A stretch of DNA of 64,000 nt from an uncultured Bacteroidales bacterium (lineage in GTDB: Bacteria > Bacteroidota > Bacteroidia > Bacteroidales > WCHB1-69). The translations under genes were made by a program, and so were the position numbers. Below are positions 60,701 to 63,856 of this stretch, piece after piece (the stretch's first letter is position 1; every line of letters starts with the position of its first letter). The stretch covers positions 27,703-91,702 of the forward strand of contig CAMHNQ010000005.1 in assembly GCA_946186495.1 (NCBI GenBank), written 5' to 3'. The notes beneath the pieces were generated by a model, which was not told where the DNA came from, did not search any database, and worked only from the letters and a program-made list of their open reading frames with translations.

Positions 60701-63488
60701 TCTCGTCCCAGTTCAGCCACCAGCCCTTGAAAGTGTAGCCGTAGCGTTCGGGAATCCAGTTCAAAGAGGAAGCATACGGCTGGTCGAAAGTGGCCTGCGG
60801 GTTCTCGGGCTGTGTGCCCGTGCCGCCGTGGGCGTTATACGTAATAGTGTAGGGGTTCGCCGTCCACTTGGCGTAGAGGGTCACGGTGTTGTTTCCCAAA
60901 TTGAGGGTACTGACATTGCCAATATTGCAGACCGTGCCGTTATCGCCGCCTGTGATAGAGGTGCCCGTACCCTCGGCATTCAGGTACCACCCGCCGAAGG
61001 TGTATCCGACGCGGGAGGCATCCGCCAATGTGCCGAATTTCTGGTCGTAGGTTACCGTCGTGCTTTGCAGATTTACTGTGGGCGTGCTGCTGCCGTTGCC
61101 CTTGTTGCCGTCGAAGTTCACCGTGATGGTGTCCGCCGTCCACTTGGCGTAGAGGGTCACGGCTTTGTTTTCCAGATTGAGGGTGCTGACATGGTCTATA
61201 TTGCAGACCGTGCCGTTATCGCCGCCTGAGATGGGCGTGCCTGCACCCTCGGCATTCAGGTACCACCCGCCGAAGGTATATCCGTCGCGGGAGGCATCCG
61301 CCAATGGGCCGAACCGCTGGTCGTAGGTTACCGTCGTGCTGGTCGGCACTGTGGGCGTGCTGCTGCCGTTGCCCTCGTTGCCGTCGAAGGTCACCATAAT
61401 GGTGTCCGCCGTCCACTTGGCGTAGAGTTCCCCGTTGCTGTAGGGTTGAGTGAGGTCGGCCGGTTGCGTAAATTGAGCATCCCAGTACCATCCTACCAGC
61501 GTGTAGCCGGCACGGGTGATGCAGCCGAGGCCGCCGCCTGTGAGGTATTGGTTGGTGGGCTCACCGCCTACCACGGCGAACTCGTAGTCGTAGGGCTTGT
61601 CCCCGGCCGGGATGTTGAGGGCCTCGCAGCAGGAAGGGCTCGACAGGCTACCCCCGTTGGCATAGACATGGCAGGCGCCGGCCCAATGGGCGTACAGATT
61701 GGTCACTTGGGTCTCGTCGCCCTCGAAGCGGGTGGAACCCTCCTTCTTGGTGCCGCCGTTCTGTCCCGTGAACCACCCGATGACGGTGTGTTCCTCCCAC
61801 ACCACCCCGAAGTTGTCGCTCCAGTGCTTGTCCCCCGCGCCTTTGATACTGCTGTAGAGCGAGTCGTAGGTGACCTGCACGATTGTGTCCGTCTGTCCGC
61901 TTGGGAACTGTCCCCCGTTGGCGTGGAGGTTGATGAAGTACTGCCTCGGAGTCCATTGGGCGTAGAGGGTCACCGAACCCACGTTGCCGTTCCATTTCAG
62001 GCTGTCGCCGAGGTTGTCCACTGTGATATCGGTCGTATAGGTAATAGAGTCCCCGTTCTTCGCGATGCTGAACCCGCCGAACGTATAGCCCGGCAGGGAA
62101 AGTGCCGTGGAGTCGTTGAAGTCGAAGGTGAAAAGGTCTTGCCCGTAAGTTCCCGCATATGTGCGGCTGGCCGGGGTTGCCAAGGGGTCGCCCCAGGTGA
62201 TGTCGCCGTTCGTCTGCGGCTTGTTGTCCACAAACAGGACGTTCACGGTGTTGGGCTCCCACTGGGCGTAGAGGGTCTGGTTCGTGGTGAATGCGCACGC
62301 GTCTCCGGCGGCCACCGTAGTTCCGGATCCGTCGGCTTTAGTGTTCCAACCGATAAAGGTATAACCCTCACGGGTGAAAGGACAAACTAACGTATCATCG
62401 GTGAACTCGGTCAAATACAGCATCGGGAATGTTTTACCATCACCAGTCCCCCCATTCGCATCCAAAGTGATATTAAGGGTGAGAATCGTGTAGGTGATAC
62501 GGACAAAGCCGTTGGCACCGTCTGTAGGATTTTTTGTAGAACTATATCTGGCACCGCCTCCACCACCGCCACCATACAAGCTACTCGACCCAGCATCAGC
62601 ACTGGAATTAACTTCTGAAATGTCACTGCAAAAAGTGAAATTTATTTTTTGTGCATAAGAGGCACGAGCTCCTTTACCTCCGTTCCCCGTGTTTCCAAAA
62701 AGATTAGCACCTGAGCCGCCACTTGCTGCTGTGGTATTTGCTCCATTTTGAGTTGTTCCTGCACCATCAGGATTGGCAGAGCCGCCGCCGCCGCCACCTT
62801 TAACTGCATAATAAAATCTGCGTTGATAATTTACAGAACAATTATGCCACTGTTCTATACTCTCAGACGATCCATCACCTCCATTCCCTCCTTTCAACTC
62901 ACTGTCATTAAAGACATTGGCATTGTCAGTTTCCTGACCGCCGCCTTTTCCGCCTGTAGTGGTGGATCCAGCACTGCTTCCTGCATTGCTGGCCCCTTTT
63001 CCGCCTGCGCCTTTGGCGAGTGGGATGGTACTGCTACCAACAACCACTTGACTATAACCACCGTTTTTGTTCGTAGAGTTACCACCCGGACCCACTGTCA
63101 CATTCAGGGTACATGCCGGAGTCATGCCACCATTGTCTGCTGTGCCAAGTGTATAAATAGACTTGGCGTATCCGCCTCCACCACCGCCGCCAGCTGCCGT
63201 CCGGTTACTCGTTGCCGTTCCGCCTCTTCCGCCTGCTCCAAGGCATTCCAAGGTCACTTGATAGGTTCCAAGAGGCAACACCAATGTTTTGTCCGCGGTA
63301 CTCACTTCGTAATCTTTTGTCTTCTCCTCAGGAGTTTGTCCCCACGCGTCACCCACTCCCAGCAGGAATGCGAGGATTGCAATGAAAATTAGGAATGGGG
63401 AATTAGGAATTAGGAATTTTCTAAGTCCGTTCCGGTGTTGGGTTTTGCCGTTGTGGCTTTGGTTTTGGTTTTGGTAAATTTGGTTCAT
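39765..63488 (-). CDS. Giant modular surface protein (7907 aa) with InlB, SprB, MBG and FISUMP modules
   Basis: This single open frame of 23.7 kb encodes a very large exported protein, probably an adhesin or surface filament. A long basic n-region and hydrophobic core (about residues 1-50, ending GDAWGQ) form the signal peptide. A Gly-rich domain with runs of seven Gly follows (about 55-335), then about 16 InlB-type repeats (about 336-1776). A long region of SprB, Ig-like and HYR-like modules spans about 1776-5430, about 23 MBG-type repeats span about 5430-7520, and a FISUMP domain covers about the last 205 residues. The end RRSVRCIKKQ is the FISUMP end, and no T9SS sorting domain was recognised, so the export route past the outer membrane is unclear. 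A promoter lies at 63738 with a leader of about 250 nt, and a terminator lies beyond the stop. Confidence 0.9.
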   Translation of the reverse strand: MNQIYQNQNQSHNGKTQHRNGLRKFLIPNSPFLIFIAILAFLLGVGDAWGQTPEEKTKDYEVSTADKTLVLPLGTYQVTLECLGAGGRGGTATSNRTAAGGGGGGGYAKSIYTLGTADNGGMTPACTLNVTVGPGGNSTNKNGGYSQVVVGSSTIPLAKGAGGKGASNAGSSAGSTTTGGKGGGQETDNANVFNDSELKGGNGGDGSSESIEQWHNCSVNYQRRFYYAVKGGGGGGSANPDGAGTTQNGANTTAASGGSGANLFGNTGNGGKGARASYAQKINFTFCSDISEVNSSADAGSSSLYGGGGGGGARYSSTKNPTDGANGFVRITYTILTLNITLDANGGTGDGKTFPMLYLTEFTDDTLVCPFTREGYTFIGWNTKADGSGTTVAAGDACAFTTNQTLYAQWEPNTVNVLFVDNKPQTNGDITWGDPLATPASRTYAGTYGQDLFTFDFNDSTALSLPGYTFGGFSIAKNGDSITYTTDITVDNLGDSLKWNGNVGSVTLYAQWTPRQYFINLHANGGQFPSGQTDTIVQVTYDSLYSSIKGAGDKHWSDNFGVVWEEHTVIGWFTGQNGGTKKEGSTRFEGDETQVTNLYAHWAGACHVYANGGSLSSPSCCEALNIPAGDKPYDYEFAVVGGEPTNQYLTGGGLGCITRAGYTLVGWYWDAQFTQPADLTQPYSNGELYAKWTADTIMVTFDGNEGNGSSTPTVPTSTTVTYDQRFGPLADASRDGYTFGGWYLNAEGAGTPISGGDNGTVCNIDHVSTLNLENKAVTLYAKWTADTITVNFDGNKGNGSSTPTVNLQSTTVTYDQKFGTLADASRVGYTFGGWYLNAEGTGTSITGGDNGTVCNIGNVSTLNLGNNTVTLYAKWTANPYTITYNAHGGTGTQPENPQATFDQPYASSLNWIPERYGYTFKGWWLNWDENNDSYTGEVVFGTTPCTTAGPHTLHAKWAPRLVTVTFAAPDATSPVDRSRTWSYFYGIPYNSSGGSFPSDPERNGYTFADWWLGETQVTVDMACMQGVECLGNVEENCTLTLTARWSPKQYPLTLDANGSAEYPAGFNSATDNGQTTVTATYGAAYSEITGWDAFGVSRTGFTLTGWKTAGGHDRTDESVFHDGDTASTFALYAQWEPNDYTVTFNGNATTGSTSATVPSSKQVTFSQTYGTLADASRTGYTFGGWFKEAACTNEVTAATVVRTPGDHSLYAKWTAKEYTVTYNGNAPAFPEGVTVTPPSSTATQTFDANYVLPADPTCPGYDFRGWYPNADGSGTRVTASTNCTTDEDHTLYAKWEKKSYHITFYSNGGSFSNSTSVYASIKYSEKYSTAKRSGSGASGSWVNAFGGISRTGYQFAGWWTDSDGGVQRQSDDIYTILRDEELYAHWTPKQYTCTVEDYTHGDNSHPATVNCSALENNNSTFIATFGQTFNASLGCDLNTDINCKGFTKKWQRKTGNNWWNWEDFDPATTIWEWESNQTIHAVWDKDMDLAVTVTLDANGGTVNPSNYSLKYWYCNSGRTNKYGKMETNGSSWNCDNFNNKNYLSNNVTISRTGYTFAGWWYNDEPIYDGTTLRSADAHTLTAHWTANDYTVTVHANGGTLPSACNDCMTTPTTFKVKYDHPMNYYLSSCTGCNLNDVTREGYTFGGWYMNEACTGNALNFNGTWLAAYDVDIYAKWIPNEYTVTFDANAPADATVTLDTTSAKILFDHKYQEIYNVRGGNTVTYGTLPTPNCTSLNYVFRGWFINGTGDEIENTTSCTTAENHTLVARWEPVITATLSQDSVSCHGFTDGKVTVRNISGGDGDYTVTITKGDASYSQTLARPASSITFTGTDNQPITAGEWTVAVFDSEHPDTFTGTGLSQCRFQNTVNVLEPDALAFTATDSSQTCYNQGSVLVNVSGGNGQYTVSWEGSTGISSQSGSREVAGQYGTGWSASTNITGLLAQEVTLDVTDQKGCPVADTMVVIGQPEETVPAFADVTKTVCSGSEFILPENRPAGVRYSWDPPTGTGCTGAEAGQMMPSVSGTLTNTTDQQQVYTYTVTPYKGILCIGEPFTVTVTVGPNRTDAPTVATVTSPDAGCARSDREIAVSFNNAVSNVTYQVNGGYSSGSMTAAATPANTYKAIVALPDTCHGDIGFSVAAVDGYGCDVQGQGLLQVRIAPWSIAESTYGSRQVTCLAEAVAPGAPTNVTDGCGNTLVGVLTATQYSTDNGASWTNAPFACAGQVRYTYTFTACDGSSGTWTYTYTVTGRNGDTIVVNNPVASIPADSDPARCIFQVPDLRTEFLNKIESSSTCSAPEEMTFAQVPQAGSFLNASTDVAVTLTDKCGQTSHYTVTVTVPVRPTVSSVTATEIACNGGTSDAMVTVNNGTAPYTYVWNDGLAQTGQTATDLVAGSYTVTVTDANGCVTYGFVTIAQPSAVQVAMRLSADTLCAGGSVVVSAHVSGGTAPYVYRWNNDIDSTLSVSPIQTLEATTAYTLSIKDAKGCVTDTLRDTVVVNPLPAVAMSGATICLGDTAVLTATGAESYVWSNGQGGAEVRVSPAATAAYTVTGTDAKGCRNTASDTVKVQTAPAVTIMNHPEAIAVLDSAVVGVRALAAGETVTWHVENDIDGTGGVVSILTGGVADGTACTATEIKLRGDAVGTVVVSATITQTGNLPNCATVTVADTILVRQSVITLACPEPSQDSIVYTGTPHRIAALPLVTNSAGDTLADCTFTYSVEGGAFTDTVPARTDAGSTQVTVRAAHSQYESNTCQYLLTVNRRPVTVEVADCAAWTGERLTTQIAGHYTVTGADSTLLGGDEVSGQIIASNASGGAYTYSDTSTVNTASKQNVRVMRGGADVTANYDIRVHSTQMVMQMQVAAVRNVTCHDKSNGEITVTVIPADDTYIYYIGNHATHSSEPGVCVYDSLVPGAYSVYAVTADGGCRTNTVTGVTVENVDPIVIAPADSTIDICAGAAIALQASADGGSLVYAYEWRDTRKDSVVGTTATVLNVAPADTTVYVLTVRDHSDAECFATARCTVNVRPGFPTEVVADTNRVCMNETLFLRETLNSADAHCTYQWTLGDNEGGVITGSATSSLVQVRWSVAGTKTVTVNVTNDSTGCVSTDFYEVTVDTLPMAAVVADRPNVCPGQDSVRLTAPRGEGYHYAWNITGNPDTCCVKVGVMGNYTVTVTDGHGCRSTATTMVGRYELPTVQINGGNTSVNICPGQQTAELVATPVEETFTYIWKRGNDTLNPNDPALTRLDNVAERGDYRVKVIDSVGCYAISNTVTVGHYVLPTVTVNNPTVCASGTAQLTANGAQTYSWSPTTYLDPVNNAHAFFSGAPAGTYTDTVTGVDGHGCRATAVARITVLPDVVLSINDSALLTQKVCAGTALDSIKIHVENGTLSLLGNLPRYVVFHNNTAIGNADIDGITDQTGTFHYSLIATSNQAVACPPKQLDGVIKVNPMPTLTITPAAQEVCAGSDIDTVLITCTNGILPETLTDINGLTYIRIDDHTARVFGSVQTSSLAIPIAVTSDQLDPVCNSVSDTLRVTVHPNPQVGIPTIADVCPANEATQVQAVLITPTTGAYTYYWTGGVWIDPMTTTTGETLNVVRANVPTVCSDSFALRVEVTDAHGCRSVDSAMMVVRDTTAPRITPRSDTLMARAIGNCKYEIPNLRDSVTVTDDCHTGAFDLYQDVAAGSTLADDEATKDVKVWVEGRCGHRDTALVVVRKPDPVAVSIVAADSVCRGSGTPLRATAISGFAGGITYTWTPNTGLSAAHQAEVVATPSETTTYTVTARDGNGCYATASTTLNVYPLPVVTIEPVAALCPNAGATSVTANVDANGGTATSFLYHWTSSDISLNQQVENGFTNVQTIDNIPTNTCNGEYTLNLEVTENVLNCKGTASTVIVVKDDAAPSITANFAQAWATTTGGSACVYTMPDLTDSSYTYTDACSQTWASLTQSIAPGTQIDASTPVTVTATDACGNAATTVVLVNVVNAFEIDANAVTVTKVSCYGGHDGVVSLYVQDQSAYTYKIDEGDYGTSTTFEGLAAGVHYLTVRNSNGCTSTLPVTVGEPDPFTMTIASVTPATCADGNGSVQITLQGGTPILSGNFGFEYEAHLTHANDTLLSQFTASPATMGNLHIGRYKVTVSDRNGCTATDSFEIALNNNLVVTEIPVPRPVCSGGSFATIPVTPTPGTTYYTWPLPEQSVTGGVTGTTMATLEDRQTSVNGAGLENNTGAPVVLTYHVTAHNGVCTFDTSLVMTVTATVRPQVVITPMDTVVCPSALDGFQLTASVANVYAERDTLTWNFNNEQTVVQYHDYPSALFTEHASVNISASECNKVYPFTVEYTDGVCASSAPGAVTVRIPDHFTIVAPSHTDTVVSCTREIQLPHLVASKWPSSVTDGCGQVVETFSNVTYPFLTDTICNSEVVFTYTFRDCSGNDTTYRYTYHVVRKTMELPADGTATVACESDAVRPASPGNQPDACGTIVTPVFPDSTAAAPNPVHDVVNGSGTVTYTYTYTTCDGRTYPWRFVYTVVPDPFTPFDTVVSNLHCMSERLYASGVPVPDTTICGTHIGMTLHDGYPQDVFSGGCGTRTYRYDYRVNGTDYEWYYIEKVEPEEFSRIDDQERVVACHSEISVSNMTIPRFRNQCGDFIELVSETPVVTPSEAEWGGCTDTVTYTFTYRDCAGREQEWHYIWIVKDTAKPVFVSVPEVVPANHGIENGNCAYTYPTMEDMGVIAYSGCNWNGTASGNGISYYYDHDPAYEFAPIEQTDEIQHLPVHITATSGCGVTSDAVTILVEVPAKLTVAEVLSGHKNVKCFGGSDGEVRVQAQGGTPYYNYSISEPAAVQEQANYFTGLPVPADSLRGTDSWGGIWYGHDVVTVTDAHGCTATDTVVISSPVKMEWENCPDTVVFCTDPGVNYRTITIGEDFTPPVVNTTANNPRYSRTSISSRYNVGVYTFSYSARNTCGETSSCRFYFQILPNASIKDSADNMNQEVCPNTEIDPVVFTIADADSISLTGTLPESMVSYQTTQLAGGRSETVVTISGNPNVTEPTVYAYTFQAYSPAVPGSDVPCSDLTYSGSITIHDTVSPTYAKPSDAVVYLDGSCQAGVDTIVTGAPAAVADNCSGLLTVTYRDEAPVADCGGAYHFDRVWRVVDPSGNVSRSDSVQRITVLDTVRPVIAAGYQTEWDATPNPNCNSNVPMIWEDILNHYASDNCGGVLTASQSPAEGTEIMEDTDVVVTVKDACGNEAAVSVHVNASGIVAIVIDSVDAGCYHTPNDGAVYFTIQGSEDSYNAYFNGQSCVLPAGENVVDTLAYGDGHTIVVTAAMPNNPGFICQTRKTFSIQPLADTLTLTANSGEWEYDNAEHRNGTYTVKFGGQVVSTDAVSETEVTLPTGDRVKAKVTGAITDAGTVENVLSDIVVMRGTDDVTCKYNQVLNNGTLTVNPAEITVTITGHNLTADYDGTVHSVSGYDVEVSDPFYTRNNIAFSGTDFLASRNVGTFYMNLASDQFQDAWPTPANIGTVTFVIAADGFLTVNKINATVNIAGHQGTWDYDGDEHEVAGYEMTSSTPLYTRADFVFSGDSLLTRTNAGTDSMHLASGQFANMNANFDTVTFIIDRDGVLTIDPIDVTVTVTGHSNTADYDNTEHTVTGYDLVFSTGLYHAEDIEFSGDSAASRTFTGTTNMGLAASQFANRNSNFGTVTFNVTDGYQTITPVNAVVTVVGNSTVLDYDGQWHTVSGYTVSATPAFYNVDTSFTFGPATDSVAERQAAGTTYMGLAPGKFTNTNPNFNQVTFNITDGFVKINKINAEVTVTGASDTRVYDGVEHSVSGYTVTTSTPLYHALDLSFNGTAEASRKNAGTTVMGLVADQFANTNANFETVTVTVVDGYQTIMPVEEVLVTIKGTQNTAVYDAQLHSVNGYTVVVSNPLYTESDFSFSGTAAAARTHVVENADQSGVTYMGLAASQFANTNDSNFVQVTFNVTDGFQKIDPAPVTVRIEGQHNSVLYDGNAYTVNGYSVTNISNPLYTEEYYTFTGTATATQTLVGTANMGLSVADFTNNNTDFDVTFEVTDGYMKVEPNSAVVTIVGNTVTLPYNGEEQMVTGYVVTSSNELYNAGQFTFSGDSTARRTDAGTTAMVLTADMFHNTDPNFEGNVTFNVTNGAITVSPLDVTVTVTGRHNTATYDGEPHTVTGYDLDISTPLYLPQYVVFNGTEADSTAARTDVDTTYMGLSANMFTDQSTDNFANVTFQVVDGFQAITPLDVMVDVAGHTSSVVYDGESHTITGYEVSPSTPLYTVADFSFNGDSTATRTDAGATNMGLTPNMFANTNSNFGTVTFNVTDGVMTVTPLDVTVAIAGHTAELPFNNEEQQVTGYDVNPSSPLFTTADIRFTGDSVARRTEVGTTGMNLANTQFANTNGNFGTVTFNVTDGAITIVPMAVTVTVTGHSNVAFYTGEEYAVSGFDTAYSTELYTAADFTFTPAADAVVENGLVTAKRTNVGTTYMGLAANQFANHNQNFDVTFAVTDGYQKVEPNVAVVTVTGRRDTLDYNGVEQQVTGYDWSSDNALYNDASFFTFSGDSAARRADAGTTAMGLTAGMFSNTNPNFAEVTFIVARDGAITVTPIDVTVTITEHSDTVDYDGIAHSVSGYDMAASNALYTGADFTFSGTDNVSGTNAGTYPMELSAADFANTNSNFANVTFVVVDGQLVVRPIDVTVTVAGTRNSAPYDGQVHTVTGFTATANTDLYKVADDNRDFTFSGNASASCTDADTTWMGLVPAMFANTNSNFGTVTFNVTDGYQAITPINVQVTVTGNTATNTFDNVAHTVTGYVATANTDLYKVTGNNRDFTFSGVATATRTNVVEGDDNTGKTYMGLTAGMFANTNGNFGEVTFNVTDGYQQINPAEVTVTIKGAVDSVLYLDGVEQSVSGYEVVSISNPLYAESDFSYAGDEDDTVAAGTQVSTYYMNLSAGQFVNNNTDFVPVFNVTNGHLAILSRHVTVTIAGNADTAVYDGQSHSVAGYRVVSIDQPHYTENDFTFTGDATAIGLNAGIYPMGLAAGQFENHNANYQEVTFVVTDGFLTVTPKPVEVLVTGNKDTADYNGSAHTVTGFALATAADLYDIGSTRFVGTVNDSTATRTDAGTTYMGLAASQFTNTDANFEVTFNVTDGYQYVNPAEVTVTVVGGSGMVLYNGGEQTVTGYTMTSDVPAFDPYANVTFTGTATASGTNSGIYPMGLTADMFGNTNVNYHVTFNVTDGQLRIFPQDVSVIIRGNVLYVTDDNQEHTVHGYTMECGNASFDLSCIEYVGGAADTVATGSVAGEYPMGLTADAFQVTCQDPNVIVGIEYVSDGRLTILPADSVVVTIKGRRDTVMYDGQPHTVEGYDWVASHPGYTADDFIFDGESVITRTDAGTYYTGYTGINFHPAANSAYQRVGFRVLNPAVLRIKKIDTMVVTIAGNTGAYPYDAASHTVTGYTATANCPLFDPNKIVLNNNDAAVSRTLAGTTYMGLTPSQFRYDDDNFSNVIFNVQDGYVQVSKKALEVTAPEDMVFSKVYDGTPLTVTYDQLRYNGLVGDDTITTGVITSESAAVGTYVCGAGQMWAYADNEDGVANASGFGEPSVIQNYVPAFNVTLRIDPVTDFACPDTLLILLTEGTRDTVVPAALLGMPENELLPQYATVGHNLDAVNPMAAGEHFVTWTIYDIDGNAMATCDQVVVVDYQPCVSVAYNGYTYPAVRIGSQCWLAENLRTTTDAEGSAIADYRAYRDKSENLEKFGYLYTWYSAVGVAENDDNAAPATTTAANGESYVQGICPEGWAVCSYADFETLSLEVGDAKLLKDSGTEYWNAGFGGEEENSGFNSRGGGFYNSVTSRFEDILTGAHYWKSDATTGSNHATGANVSYYCDHPLDENALKTDRRSVRCIKKQ
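39770..40385 (-). other. FISUMP domain coding segment of the giant protein
   Basis: The last about 205 residues show the Fibrobacter major paralogous domain (PF09603) pattern: NGYTYPAVRIGSQCWLAENL, FGYLYTWYSAVG, ICPEGWAVCSYADFETL, GFNSRGGGFYNS, HYWKSDA and SVRCIKKQ. The family is found on cell-surface proteins of Fibrobacter and Bacteroidota; its function is not established. Limits are approximate. Confidence 0.85.
40920..47190 (-). repeat. About 23 tandem MBG-type repeats of around 89 residues
   Basis: The repeated pattern is VTVTVTGHxxTxxYDGxxHT, GYxxxxSTPLYTxxDFxFSG, then RTxAGTTxMGLxxxxFANTN and VTFNVTDGxxxITP. Twenty-three units could be counted by eye plus one divergent last unit. Some units carry insertions, for example one with ARTHVVENADQSGV. 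Adjacent units near 43000-43330 are close at DNA level, so the array has expanded recently in places. Limits are approximate. Confidence 0.85.
47190..58160 (-). other. Long SprB/Ig/HYR-like region of the giant protein
   Basis: This roughly 3650-residue stretch carries SprB-type units (for example CNGGTSDAMVTVNNGTAPYT, VKCFGGSDGEVRVQAQGG and VSCYGGHDGVVSLYVQ), Ig-like units with LPTVTVNNPTVCASGTAQLT-like text, and HYR-like units ending in VTVTATDACGNAATTVV. Modules differ more from one another than in the InlB and MBG blocks. SprB is the gliding adhesin of Flavobacterium. Limits are approximate. Confidence 0.75.
58160..62480 (-). repeat. About 16 InlB-type (Listeria-Bacteroides) repeats
   Basis: The units follow YTVTFNGNxxxG, GYTFGGWYxxxxGTxxxxxx and LYAKWT patterns of roughly 70-100 residues (PF09479 type). 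Sixteen were counted from DANGGTGDGKTF to LVARWEPVI. Unit 13 is divergent (GFTKKWQRKTGNN) and may be decaying. Limits are approximate. Confidence 0.85.
60862..61410 (-). repeat. Recent DNA-level duplication of one InlB unit
   Basis: Two adjacent units (60862-61137 and 61138-61410, 276 and 273 bp) are nearly identical at DNA level, differing at a modest number of bases. Long shared runs include the segment from CCCTCGGCATTCAGGTACCA. The third neighbour is less similar. Confidence 0.85.
62480..63330 (-). other. Gly-rich N-terminal domain of the giant protein
   Basis: Roughly residues 55-335 have Gly runs (GGGGGGGYAKS, KGGGGGGSANPDG, YGGGGGGGARYSS) set between short strands ending in KINFTFCSDIS and GFVRITYTILT. 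It resembles glycine-rich domains at the start of other Bacteroidota surface proteins, from memory. Limits are approximate. Confidence 0.7.
63392..63419. repeat. Heptad array GGAATTA x4 inside the signal-peptide coding region
   Basis: Units GGAATGG, GGAATTA, GGAATTA and GGAATTT (plus strand) lie inside the giant gene and encode LIPNSPFLIF of the signal peptide core on the minus strand. The same heptad forms the array at 11252-11286. Confidence 0.88.
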
Positions 63489-63517
63489 ATTGTTTGTCTT
63501 TTATTATCGTTTTTTGT

Positions 63518-63656
63518 CAGGTCGCGCACTGCGCTGTCTCTGCGCATTGCACTGCGGCACGGTCGCTTCGCGTTGCGCTGCGGCCCCACACTGCGGCTTC
63601 GCCTTGGGTGGGGTTAATTGCACTTCGTGCGTCTTGTCCCTCCGGGACTGCTCATG
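63518..63656. repeat. Composite intergenic repeat element, copy D
   Basis: The second half (63573 onward) matches 2383-2454: CCCCACACTGCGG, a GGGTGGGG return arm, CACTTCGTGCGTC and CCCTCCGGGACTGCTCA. It lies in the leader of the giant gene and would be transcribed with it. The first half is rich in short GCGC motifs. Confidence 0.75.
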
Positions 63657-63737
63657 GAAGATGTCTGAAACATCGTCCCTCTTTCGTTCTTTCGCCGTCA
63701 TATGTAACAAATCACAGTACGGCAAAATAACCGGCGG

Positions 63738-63767
63738 CAAAAGTACGATTTTTTCGCATTATACCAA
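63738..63767 (-). promoter_or_regulatory. Bacteroidota promoter (TTG-N19-TACTTTTG) for the giant gene
   Basis: On the minus strand TACTTTTG (63738-63745) matches TAnnTTTG and a TTG lies 19 bp upstream (63765-63767). The leader to the ATG at 63488 is about 240 nt and includes the hairpin-rich repeat 63518-63656. Confidence 0.7.
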
Positions 63768-63856
63768 TACATTATAATCCATTATAATAATATTAGGCTG
63801 TTAATATTTGTTACTATGGTGGTTTTCAGTAAGTTGTAAATGTTAAAGGGTGTTAA

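Noticed and set aside
39765..63488. Possible fusion of several genes by assembly error
   Set aside because: The frame is continuous through distinct modules with consistent codon use and there is no internal signal peptide or promoter; kept as one gene, although only long reads can prove it.
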